Shown: positions 1 through 5,892 of the stretch, piece after piece | How the letters are laid out: each line of letters opens with the position of its first letter | Position numbering within the stretch: position 1 is the first letter of the stretch | Source: an uncultured Desulfovibrionaceae bacterium | Lineage (GTDB): Bacteria; Desulfobacterota; Desulfovibrionia; Desulfovibrionales; Desulfovibrionaceae | DNA length: 8,450 nt | Reading direction: 5' to 3' | Assembly (NCBI GenBank): GCA_947074125.1 | Contig: CAMTOM010000050.1 | Span: 1 to 8,450 of the forward strand | Position numbers and translations under genes: made by a program | Notes under the pieces: generated by a model | Told to the model about the DNA's origin: nothing | What the model saw: only the letters and a program-made list of their open reading frames with translations | Database searches by the model: none

Positions 1-87
1 CCTCAGTATTGTGCTACCTATCTCCCTCATGGCGCGACAGTTCTCTTTTTCTACCTTGTTCTGACACGCGGTCGCACAATAACCTAA
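1..87 (+). CDS. Possible 3' end of an upstream membrane protein gene (partial)
   Basis: Frame 1 is open from the window edge to a TAA at 85-87 and would give a 28-residue tail with a hydrophobic stretch (VLFFYLVL) followed by basic residues. That would fit the last transmembrane helix of a membrane protein. Apolipoprotein N-acyltransferase (Lnt) is one candidate, because its C-terminus looks like this, but so little sequence is present that this is a guess. The two other + frames also run open for part of the stretch, so the reading frame itself is uncertain, and edge sequence may be of poor quality. No terminator is visible between this stop and prfB 25 bases later, so co-transcription is possible. 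Confidence 0.22.
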   Translation, partial: PQYCATYLPHGATVLFFYLVLTRGRTIT

Positions 88-112
88 ACCGACCGCTAAC
101 CCCCACATTATT

Positions 113-1229
113 ATGCTGCAGCTGACAGAATTACGTCAACACAGTCTGACCCTCTCACAACGCTTTACTGCTCTTTGGGGGCGTCTTTGACCTAGCTGCC
201 AGTCAAAAGCGCTTGCAGGAAATCGAAACAGAAATTTCTCATCCTGATGCATGGAACAATCCTGAAAAGATGACTCCCATTCTCCAGGAAAAGCGACGCC
301 TTGAAGAAGAGGTACAACGCCTCCTTTCTTTGCATAAAGCTTTTGATGATATGAATGAATGGCTCGCCTTTGCCCTTGAAGAGGAAGGAGAGGAGACGCT
401 CGAATCACTGAATGCCAGTATCACAACACTGACACAGCAGCTTGATGAAACAGAGCTTGTCACCCTTCTTTCGGAGGCTGAAGACAGCCAGGACGCCATT
501 TTGGAAATTCATCCAGGTGCAGGCGGTACCGAATCGCAAGACTGGGCAGAAATGTTGCTACGCATGTATACCCGCTGGGGTAATGCGCACAACTTTACCG
601 TGCAGGAGCTGGACTATCTTCCAGGCGATGAAGCGGGCATCAAGAGTGTTACACTGCGTTTTGAAGGTTCATATGCCTTTGGTCTGCTTAAAAGTGAAAA
701 AGGCATTCATCGCCTGATACGCATTTCACCTTTTGATGCTTCTGGACGCCGTCATACTTCTTTTGCTTCTGTGGATGTTATTGCTGATATTGGTGAGGAT
801 ATTGCTCCTGAAATCAAGGAAGCCGACCTGCGAATTGACGTGTTTCGCGCTTCAGGTGCGGGAGGACAGCATGTCAATAAAACAGAATCTGCCGTGCGTA
901 TCACTCACCTGCCCACTGGCATTGTTGTGCAGTGTCAGAATGAAAAATCACAGCACAGTAACAAGGACACGGCACTTCGCGTTCTGCGTGCCCGTCTCTA
1001 CGACTTTGAAAAACAAAAAAGAGATGCCGCCAAACAGGCGCAATATGCTGGAAAGGATGCTATCGCTTTTGGAAGTCAGATACGCACCTATACACTCCAG
1101 CCGTACCGCCTGGTCAAAGATCATCGCACCAATACTGAAGTGGGCGATGTCGATGCGGTTCTCAATGGCAGTATTGATACATTTCAGCATGATTACCTGC
1201 TTCACTGCCATCAGCAAAAACAGCATTAA
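113..1229 (+). CDS. prfB: Peptide chain release factor 2 (programmed +1 frameshift)
   Basis: RF2 recognises UGA and UAA stop codons in the ribosomal A site and triggers hydrolysis of peptidyl-tRNA. The gene is read in two frames: a 25-codon leader from ATG 113 to an in-frame TGA at 188-190, then, after a +1 shift, frame GAC 189 to TAA 1227-1229. The joined protein is 371 residues, close to the E. coli length. The stop-recognition SPF motif falls at residues 205-207 and the catalytic GGQ at 250-252, the same numbering as E. coli RF2; residue 246 is Ala. The N-terminal helical domain is Glu/Arg rich. ATG 113 has no evident Shine-Dalgarno, but it gives a leader exactly as long as in E. coli, and upstream in-frame codons are blocked by stops. 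A TTG at 213 also opens the second frame, but starting there would lose the conserved leader. Expression should be autoregulated: low RF2 lets the ribosome pause at UGA and shift. Confidence 0.97.
177..191 (+). promoter_or_regulatory. RF2 programmed +1 frameshift (recoding) site
   Basis: The slippery CTT TGA C lies at 185-191. A G5 run at 177-181 is separated from CTT by exactly three bases (CGT), the same layout as the classic prfB site, where an internal Shine-Dalgarno-like G-rich element pairs with 16S rRNA and pushes the ribosome forward. Zero frame ends at TGA 188-190. Slipping one base lets Asp be decoded from GAC 189-191 and enters the 346-codon main frame. The G-run lacks the leading A of the E. 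coli AGGGGG, having T instead. Confidence 0.94.
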
Positions 1230-1236
1230 CCAACAG

Positions 1237-1274
1237 TTGTTACAGGCGCATCTAAAAAATCGCCCCTGTAGCAA
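1237..1274 (+). other. Imperfect hairpin in the prfB downstream gap
   Basis: Arms TTGTTACAGG (1237-1246) and CCTGTAGCAA (1265-1274) can form 10 base pairs with one G-U wobble, around an A-rich 18-base loop. No U-run follows the 3' arm, so it is not a canonical intrinsic terminator. It could be an attenuating or RNA-stabilising hairpin after prfB, or chance. The rest of the 84-base gap shows nothing else clear. Confidence 0.25.
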
Positions 1275-1313
1275 GTCTCTGCAACATATACCATAACTTG
1301 CCACACAACGAGT

Positions 1314-2048
1314 ATGAACACGCAACACAATAATCCCTCTTCCCTCCTTGAACAGGAGCTTCTACGCCTGCACCGGACAAGCAAGCCGTCTGGAAAGCAT
1401 GTAGGGATTGCTATTGCCCGCTTACTCTCTGGTATGGATATGGAAGACTGGCAGCAAATAGCCCCGACACTCCCTGCGTGGTGCGCTGTAGAAATCGACA
1501 AAGAGGCCTGCGCACTGTCATGGCAAAAAGTAGCAGATCCCCCACTGCCACTCATTTCCGCTCTCGCACTTGCTCCTTTTATGCGACAGGTAGAAAAAGA
1601 ACTCTTGCGAGCGCGGCGTGGATTATTTCCAGTCACCTTGCTTGTGTGTGGGATACAGAATAAAAAGCAGCGCAGTCGACGTCTGCTCTCTCTCATCCGC
1701 AAATACATGGCTTCCTGTGACAGCATCGGTCTCCTTCAAAAGGCTCAGTATGCCCTTCTCCTGCCAGCTTCAAGTATTGCCAAAGCGCGCAGCATTGCAG
1801 AAGCAATCCGTACTGACTGCCTTATGTATACCAAGCTGCACTCATGTGTTGCGGGTATTGCCTCTTCCTGTAGTGGAGATATGTGCGCAAATGATCTTTT
1901 GTGTAACGCGCTACACGCCTTTGAAAGCGCTCACGCCTCAAAGCTTCCCATATGCTCCCAGTCTCCAAAACAGAAAGCAGCGCACAATGATGCTCTTGTA
2001 GATATTCAGGAAAAACGTTTTCTCTTTTCCGGAGGTTCAACCACATGA
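1314..2048 (+). CDS. Protein with a degenerate (catalytically dead) GGDEF-like domain
   Basis: The 244-residue soluble protein has no signal peptide or membrane segment. Residues ~90-200 follow the order of a GGDEF (diguanylate cyclase) fold: a first strand LFPVTLLVCGIQN at 104-116, a helix, then IGLLQKAQYALLLP at 138-151, which matches the pattern around the GGDEF hairpin, followed by a helix with AEAIR. The signature itself is replaced by QKAQY (142-146), the metal-binding Asp of strand 1 is gone, and the first helix region is about ten residues short. The protein should therefore not make c-di-GMP. Residues 1-90 match no family I recognise. ATG 1314 has only a weak ACGAG upstream. The stop overlaps the next ATG (ATGA at 2045-2048), implying translational coupling to the MinD-type ATPase and a shared role. 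The fold assignment is by pattern only; it could also be a divergent cyclase-like receiver domain. Confidence 0.7.
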   Translation: MNTQHNNPSSLLEQELLRLHRTSKPSGKHVGIAIARLLSGMDMEDWQQIAPTLPAWCAVEIDKEACALSWQKVADPPLPLISALALAPFMRQVEKELLRARRGLFPVTLLVCGIQNKKQRSRRLLSLIRKYMASCDSIGLLQKAQYALLLPASSIAKARSIAEAIRTDCLMYTKLHSCVAGIASSCSGDMCANDLLCNALHAFESAHASKLPICSQSPKQKAAHNDALVDIQEKRFLFSGGSTT

Positions 2049-2866
2049 CAGCAAAAAGCACAGCGAGTATCGCTATCATGAGCGGAAAAGGGGGCGTTGG
2101 TAAAACCAATATTTCACTTAATTTGGCATGTGCTCTTCAAAGCAGTGGGCAGCAATGCCTCTTAATGGATTGCGATATGGGGCTTGCCAATACTGATATA
2201 CTTTTGGGCATCACTCCAGAAAAAACACTGGAACACGTTTTTCGCGGTGAATGCTCAGTCCCTGAAATACTCTATCCTGTTATAGCCCAGCGGGGACTGG
2301 ATCTGCTTCCGGCAGCCTCAGGTCTTGGCGTTATACGTCATATGAGTGAGGATAATCGCGAACTTCTCTTACAGCATCTCACTCCACTTTTTCCACACTA
2401 TGACTATTTTCTCATGGATCTTGGGGCGGGCATTACCCAAACAGTGCAAACATTTGCAGCAATGGCTGCCATGCGCATTCTGGTCATCACACCGGAACCC
2501 ACATCACTGACAGATGGTTATGCTCTCATCAAAGTATTGCTTACCCGTTTTCAGGTGCGGGACTTTCTCATCCTTGTTAATCTGGCACATACCCCCGAAG
2601 AAGCACAAACGGCATACACTTCTCTTGCCGAAGCCTGCCGTCGTTTTCTGAATATAGATCCTCCCTTTCTTGGACATATCCTCCAGGATCCTGCGGTTAT
2701 CAAGTCCGTACAAAAACAGCGTCCTTTTGTGCATCATGCGCCTGAATGCCGCGCCTCAAAAAATATTCTGCAAATCAGCAAAAAAGTTGAGCGCATCCGC
2801 CGCAGCATGGAAGACTGGCTTGCCTCACATCCTGTTTTGCAACCACTTCCTCCCATAAATTCATAA
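2045..2866 (+). CDS. MinD/FlhG (ParA-superfamily) P-loop ATPase
   Basis: A 273-residue cytoplasmic ATPase of the SIMIBI/MinD class. The deviant Walker A GKGGVGKT is at residues 14-21 (signature Lys15, Walker Lys20), the A' motif DCDMGLAN starts at Asp42, and the Walker B-type DLGAGI starts at Asp125. LLPAASG (87-93) is typical of the FlhG/MinD group. Such proteins dimerise on ATP and dock on membrane or partner proteins to place division, flagellar or chemotaxis machinery. The closest resemblance is to FlhG (YlxH), but the N-terminal DQAxxLR stretch by which FlhG stimulates FlhF is absent: the P-loop begins within ten residues of the start. The C-terminal helix (KKVERIRRSMEDW) is basic and could serve membrane binding. 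GGAGG at 2031-2035 precedes ATG 2045 by nine bases. It is coupled by ATGA overlap to the dead-GGDEF gene; no flagellar gene is in view. Confidence 0.88.
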   Translation: MTAKSTASIAIMSGKGGVGKTNISLNLACALQSSGQQCLLMDCDMGLANTDILLGITPEKTLEHVFRGECSVPEILYPVIAQRGLDLLPAASGLGVIRHMSEDNRELLLQHLTPLFPHYDYFLMDLGAGITQTVQTFAAMAAMRILVITPEPTSLTDGYALIKVLLTRFQVRDFLILVNLAHTPEEAQTAYTSLAEACRRFLNIDPPFLGHILQDPAVIKSVQKQRPFVHHAPECRASKNILQISKKVERIRRSMEDWLASHPVLQPLPPINS

Positions 2867-2897
2867 TATCTTGCAAACAACAATATGAGCGAGATGG

Positions 2898-2926
2898 TTT
2901 ACCTCATACAAAATTTGATATATCCT
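2898..2926 (+). promoter_or_regulatory. Candidate promoter upstream of the HU-family gene
   Basis: TTTACC (2898-2903) and TATCCT (2921-2926) are each 4/6 matches to the sigma-70 -35 and -10 boxes, with 17 bases between them. They lie in the 128-base AT-rich gap between the ATPase gene and the HU-family gene. A second choice is TTGATA at 2915-2920 with a poor -10 near 2938. An imperfect inverted repeat (TATGAG 2884-2889 / CTCATA 2903-2908) overlaps the -35 region and could be an operator or chance. Confidence 0.25.
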
Positions 2927-2994
2927 TACTTTGGATGCGTAACACATTGCATCTCCTCCCCTCCACAACCTTAAATTTTTCCGGAGTGATTCTT

Positions 2995-3273
2995 ATGAAC
3001 AAGAGCGAGCTCATCAAGACTCTTGCCGAAGAAACCAACATCCCTGTTGAAGACGCTACTCTTGTTGTCAACACATTTATCGACAACATGAAAGATGCCC
3101 TTATCGCTGGCGACAGGGTAGAAATTCAGTGTTCTGGCCGTGTTACAACTCAAGCGATAGACGACTACTCCGGTCCTCATCCCCTACCAGGCGAATCTGT
3201 TCATGTTAACTCAAAACGCACCCCTTTCTTCCGCGCTGTAAAAGAACTGAAAGAGTATCTTAATGACCAGTAG
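2995..3273 (+). CDS. HU/IHF-family DNA-binding protein with atypical arm
   Basis: A 92-residue protein of standard HU length. The N-terminal helices MNKSELIKTLAEE and the C-terminal KRTPFFRAVKELKEYL fit the bacterial HU/IHF family, which bends DNA and organises the nucleoid as dimers. ATG 2995 is chosen over an in-frame ATG at 2935 because it matches the family N-terminus and has GGAG at 2983-2986, eight bases upstream. The DNA-contacting part is odd: the turn usually written GFG is CSG (46-48), the arm is poor in Lys/Arg with an acidic DD at 56-57, and the arm tip usually written GRNPxTG is GPHPLPG (60-66). Pro63, which intercalates in DNA, is kept, but Arg61 is lost. The flanks are otherwise typical. 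It may be a specialised paralogue with weak or altered DNA binding, or the arm may be distorted by clustered indels. It precedes dapA by 43 bases. Confidence 0.9.
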   Translation: MNKSELIKTLAEETNIPVEDATLVVNTFIDNMKDALIAGDRVEIQCSGRVTTQAIDDYSGPHPLPGESVHVNSKRTPFFRAVKELKEYLNDQ

Positions 3274-3316
3274 GCATCACATCGTACCCACAAGACGTTA
3301 GTATACGGGGGTCTTT

Positions 3317-4195
3317 ATGGTATTTTCAGGTGCGATGACCGCGCTGGTAACTCCTTTCCGTAATGGGAAAGTTGATGAAGCTGCCTATCGGGACTTGATT
3401 GAGTGGCAAATCGCTCAAGGTATCAATGGTCTTGTTCCTTGCGGAACCACTGGCGAATCAGCTACCCTTTCCCATCAGGAACATGCGAAGGTCATTGAAA
3501 TATGTATTGATCAGGCTCAAAAACGGGTTCCTGTACTGGCAGGTTCCGGCTCCAACAATACAGAAGAAGCTATTGAGCTGACTCGTTTTGCCAAAGATGC
3601 CGGTGCAGATGGTGGCTTACTCATCACGCCGTATTATAATAAACCTACGCAGGAAGGTCTTTACCAGCATTTCAAAGCTATTGCCCGATCTGTGGATTTT
3701 CCTCTGATACTCTATAATGTGCCTGGACGCACCAGTTGCAATATGCTTCCTCCAACGGTGGCACGACTGGCAAATGAGTTCTCCAATATTGTAGGGATCA
3801 AAGAAGCTTCAGGAAGTATCGCACAGGTTTCGGATGTTTTGGAACTGTGCCCCAAAAACTTCTCTGTTTTGTCTGGCGATGATTTTATCGCTCTTCCTTC
3901 CATGATGATGGGAGGAACTGGTGTTATTTCTGTGACATCCAATATTGCTCCTGCTCAAATGGCTGCCATGTGCAAAGCCCAGCAAGCAGGAGATAGTAAA
4001 AAGGCACTGGAACTGCACTTCGAACTCATGCCTCTACACAGAGACATGTTTATGGAAACAAACCCCATCCCTGTCAAAACAGCTCTTTCCATGATGGGGA
4101 AAATCAACCTGGAGTTTCGCCTGCCTCTCTGTCCTCTCTTACCAGAAAATACCGAGAAGCTGAGAAGTACTTTGCAAAAGTGCGGGCTACTCTAA
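3317..4195 (+). CDS. dapA: 4-hydroxy-tetrahydrodipicolinate synthase
   Basis: DapA condenses pyruvate with aspartate-semialdehyde, the first step of the diaminopimelate/lysine branch, supplying lysine and the peptidoglycan cross-linking diamino acid. The 292-residue protein is a full-length TIM-barrel aldolase. Visible active-site residues are Thr44-Thr45 in GTTGES, Tyr107 in ITPYYNKP, Tyr133 and Arg138 in LYNVPGRT, and the Schiff-base Lys162 in GIKEASG (161 in E. coli). A GGGGG run at 3307-3311 sits five bases before ATG 3317. The gap after the HU-family gene is only 43 bases with no terminator, so the two may be co-transcribed. I see no lysine riboswitch. Transcription ends at the strong hairpin starting three bases after the stop. 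Nothing in the sequence suggests loss of function. Confidence 0.97.
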   Translation: MVFSGAMTALVTPFRNGKVDEAAYRDLIEWQIAQGINGLVPCGTTGESATLSHQEHAKVIEICIDQAQKRVPVLAGSGSNNTEEAIELTRFAKDAGADGGLLITPYYNKPTQEGLYQHFKAIARSVDFPLILYNVPGRTSCNMLPPTVARLANEFSNIVGIKEASGSIAQVSDVLELCPKNFSVLSGDDFIALPSMMMGGTGVISVTSNIAPAQMAAMCKAQQAGDSKKALELHFELMPLHRDMFMETNPIPVKTALSMMGKINLEFRLPLCPLLPENTEKLRSTLQKCGLL

Positions 4196-4197
4196 AC

Positions 4198-4250
4198 GGA
4201 ATACAAACAATAAGCGGGAACATAAGGTTCCCGCTTATTGTTGGTATTCC
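4198..4250. terminator. Long symmetrical (bidirectional) terminator after dapA
   Basis: Arms 4198-4221 and 4227-4250 pair over 24 positions with a single mismatch (A4205 against G4243) around the loop ATAAG. The GC-rich core GCGGGAAC/GTTCCCGC is followed on both strands by a T-rich TTATTGTT, so it can end dapA transcripts on + and any read-through from the tRNA gene on -. The two units converge here. Confidence 0.85.
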
Positions 4251-4321
4251 CAAAACACGCACAGCTTTCTTCGCATTCTTTTACAATCCACTCTGTTGTA
4301 ATCCCAATTATTGCCGTCTAT

Positions 4322-4354
4322 AAAACATAACGTCCCAAACAATGTTCGGGACGT
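4322..4354 (-). terminator. Intrinsic terminator of the tRNA-His gene
   Basis: ACGTCCC (4330-4336) pairs with GGGACGT (4348-4354), extended by AAC/GTT (4338-4340 / 4344-4346) across one A-C mismatch, with a three-base loop. Read on the - strand, the stem is followed by TATGTTTTA (4329 down to 4321), a U-rich tail. It lies 36 bases past the tRNA 3' end, as expected for a single-gene tRNA transcript. Between this hairpin and the dapA terminator (4251-4321) I see no further element. Confidence 0.7.
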
Positions 4355-4389
4355 CACGATCCATAAAGCGGATAAAATATATTTTACAA

Positions 4390-4466
4390 TGGGGCGAATG
4401 ATGGGGTTTGAACCCACGGCCACCTGGGCCACAACCAGGTGCTCTACCAACTGAGCTACATCCGCC
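4390..4466 (-). tRNA. tRNA-His (anticodon GUG)
   Basis: The reverse strand folds into a complete cloverleaf: acceptor GCGGATG/CATTCGC (one G-U), D-stem GCTC/GAGC, anticodon stem CCTGG/CCAGG with loop TTGTGGC, five-base variable loop, T-stem GTGGG/CCCAT with loop TTCAAAC, discriminator C and an encoded CCA (4392-4390 on +). The anticodon GTG is at 4430-4432 on the + strand. The extra 5' G (-1, position 4466) that faces discriminator C73 is the identity mark of histidine tRNA, so the mature length is 77. It stands alone, antiparallel to both dapA and murA. Confidence 0.97.
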
Positions 4467-4479
4467 ATTGGAAGAATGG

Positions 4480-4508
4480 TCTTTATCGTTCCTGCCGCTA
4501 AAATGCAA
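4480..4508 (-). promoter_or_regulatory. Candidate promoter of tRNA-His
   Basis: On the - strand, TTGCAT (4508-4503) is a -35-like box, followed after 17 bases by TAAAGA (4485-4480) or after 15 by GATAAA (4487-4482). Initiation would fall about ten bases before the tRNA 5' end at 4466. The -35 box lies inside a 7-base-arm palindrome (AAAATGC 4500-4506 / GCATTTT 4509-4515). Confidence 0.35.
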
Positions 4509-4511
4509 GCA

Positions 4512-4544
4512 TTTTTTTGCCTTCCGTTTTTCTGGATTTTTTTT
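4512..4544 (-). promoter_or_regulatory. A-tract array, possible UP element of the tRNA-His promoter
   Basis: Three T-runs on + (T7 4512-4518, T5 4527-4531, T8 4537-4544) are A-tracts on the - strand, lying directly upstream of the putative -35 box. Their centres are spaced 14 and then about 11.5 bases apart, close to helical phasing. Such A-rich DNA upstream of stable-RNA promoters commonly contacts the RNA polymerase alpha C-terminal domain. The same DNA lies in the murA leader, where I could not identify a convincing + strand promoter. Confidence 0.3.
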
Positions 4545-4625
4545 AGATTCAGCGCTATTCTTGCCAGAGGTGTCTTCTGAAAGAACACACCCTCCTTCTC
4601 TTTTTCAACCCGCATTGTGGACTGC

Positions 4626-5876
4626 ATGGATAAACTTGTCATAGAAGGGGGTATCCCCCTGAAAGGCGTCATTCCTGTCAGCGGCTCAAAAAATGCCGCT
4701 CTGCCTATTCTTTTCGCCTCTATTCTTTTGGATGGAAAAACAACATTCACCAATGTCCCTGACTTGCGTGATATTCACACAACGCTGAAACTGTTAAATA
4801 TGCTGGGCTGTTCCTGTCAGTTTGAAGATGGTACTGTTACCATGCAACCGACACAGCTCAACCCTGAGGCATCATATGACCTAGTACGTACAATGCGTGC
4901 CTCCATCCTCTGTCTTGGGCCTCTGCTGGCGCGTCTTGGGGAAGCCAAGGTCGCCCTGCCTGGTGGTTGTGCCATCGGATCGCGCCCTGTCGATCAGCAT
5001 CTCAAGGGACTGGAAAAGATGGGCGCCGTCTTCGATCTCAACGAAGGCTATATTATTGGGCGCTGCACCAAGCTTACCGGAGCGCATATCACACTGGACA
5101 TGCCCACTGTCGGTGGCACAGAAAACCTTCTTATGGCTGCTGCTCTCGCTGAAGGAGAAACGCAACTCGAAAATGTTGCCCGTGAGCCAGAAATCGTTGA
5201 CCTTGCCAACTTTCTTATTGCATGTGGTGCTAAAATTACGGGACATGGCACAAGTACCATCCGCATTACGGGTGTTTCCTCTCTCAGTGGTACAACGTAT
5301 GCTATCATGCCAGACCGCATTGAGGCAGGCACGTTCCTTGTGGCAGCGGGCATTACTGGTGGCGAACTGCTTGTTCAGAATTGCCCCTGGAAAGAGCTGG
5401 ATGCCGTCATCATCAAACTGCGTGAAATGGGCATGGACATCCAGCAAACCTCTGAAGGAGCTTTGGCAAAGGCCGGAGAACCTCTGCGTGGTGTCGACAT
5501 CAAAACGCGCCCATTTCCAGGCTTCCCCACAGATATGCAGGCTCAGCTCATGTCTCTGGCATGTCTTGCACAAGGCCCAAGTATTTTTGAGGAAAGTATT
5601 TTTGAAAACCGCTTCATGCACGCGCTAGAACTGATCCGTATGGGAGCAAACATCAGACTTTCTGGTCGCACTGCCCATATTCAGGGAGTAAAAAGCCTCA
5701 TTGGCGCCCCTGTTATGGCTTCCGACCTGCGCGCCAGTGCCTCCCTTGTATTGGCTGGCCTTGCTGCCAGGGGAACAACACATGTTCTGCGCATCTATCA
5801 TTTGGACAGAGGTTACGAATATATCGAAAAGAAACTGGGTCTCGTTGGAGCACGGATTCGACGAGAAAAAGAATAA
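4626..5876 (+). CDS. murA: UDP-N-acetylglucosamine 1-carboxyvinyltransferase
   Basis: MurA transfers enolpyruvate from PEP to UDP-GlcNAc, the first committed step of peptidoglycan synthesis, in the cytoplasm. The 416-residue protein is full length for the family. Lys22-Asn23 lie in SGSKNAALP; the catalytic loop LPGGCAIGSRP places Cys115 exactly where E. coli has it, so the enzyme is of the fosfomycin-sensitive Cys type. Asp303 in FPTDMQAQ and Arg395 in DRGYEYIEKKL match the remaining active-site positions. ATG 4626 is preferred because MDKLVIEGG aligns with the family N-terminus; a GTG at 4617 would add three residues. No good Shine-Dalgarno is seen for either start (only GTGGA at 4617-4621). 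It appears to head a tight + strand run, with the next gene 16 bases on. DapA, upstream, also feeds peptidoglycan, but terminators separate the two. Confidence 0.97.
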   Translation: MDKLVIEGGIPLKGVIPVSGSKNAALPILFASILLDGKTTFTNVPDLRDIHTTLKLLNMLGCSCQFEDGTVTMQPTQLNPEASYDLVRTMRASILCLGPLLARLGEAKVALPGGCAIGSRPVDQHLKGLEKMGAVFDLNEGYIIGRCTKLTGAHITLDMPTVGGTENLLMAAALAEGETQLENVAREPEIVDLANFLIACGAKITGHGTSTIRITGVSSLSGTTYAIMPDRIEAGTFLVAAGITGGELLVQNCPWKELDAVIIKLREMGMDIQQTSEGALAKAGEPLRGVDIKTRPFPGFPTDMQAQLMSLACLAQGPSIFEESIFENRFMHALELIRMGANIRLSGRTAHIQGVKSLIGAPVMASDLRASASLVLAGLAARGTTHVLRIYHLDRGYEYIEKKLGLVGARIRREKE

Positions 5877-5892
5877 TGGGGGATGTGTTCTC

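Noticed and set aside
188..190. Premature TGA making prfB look like a pseudogene
   Set aside because: The stop is part of the conserved programmed +1 frameshift site with correct spacing, so the gene is functional.
733..1296. 187-codon + strand frame inside and beyond prfB
   Set aside because: It is an alternative frame of prfB; the prfB frame carries the SPF and GGQ motifs.
3274..3316. Lysine riboswitch before dapA
   Set aside because: The gap is only 43 bases, far too short for a lysine riboswitch, and shows no structured arms.
4281..4301. Inverted repeat TTACAA/TTGTAA as an operator
   Set aside because: Six-base AT-rich arms in an AT-rich gap downstream of both converging genes; likely chance.
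4390..4466. tRNA gene as an integration (att) site for a mobile element
   Set aside because: No integrase gene and no nearby duplicate of the tRNA 3' end was seen; the flanking genes are housekeeping.
4235..4753. 172-codon - strand open frame across the dapA-murA gap
   Set aside because: It reads straight through the tRNA-His gene, its terminator and the start of murA, so it is an accidental open frame.
4881..5621. Long - strand open frame (246 codons) opposite murA
   Set aside because: It lies wholly inside murA, whose conserved catalytic residues are all present on the + strand; the - strand product has no recognisable motif.
4897..5628. 243-codon + strand alternative frame within murA
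   Set aside because: A shadow of murA with no ribosome-binding site or family features.
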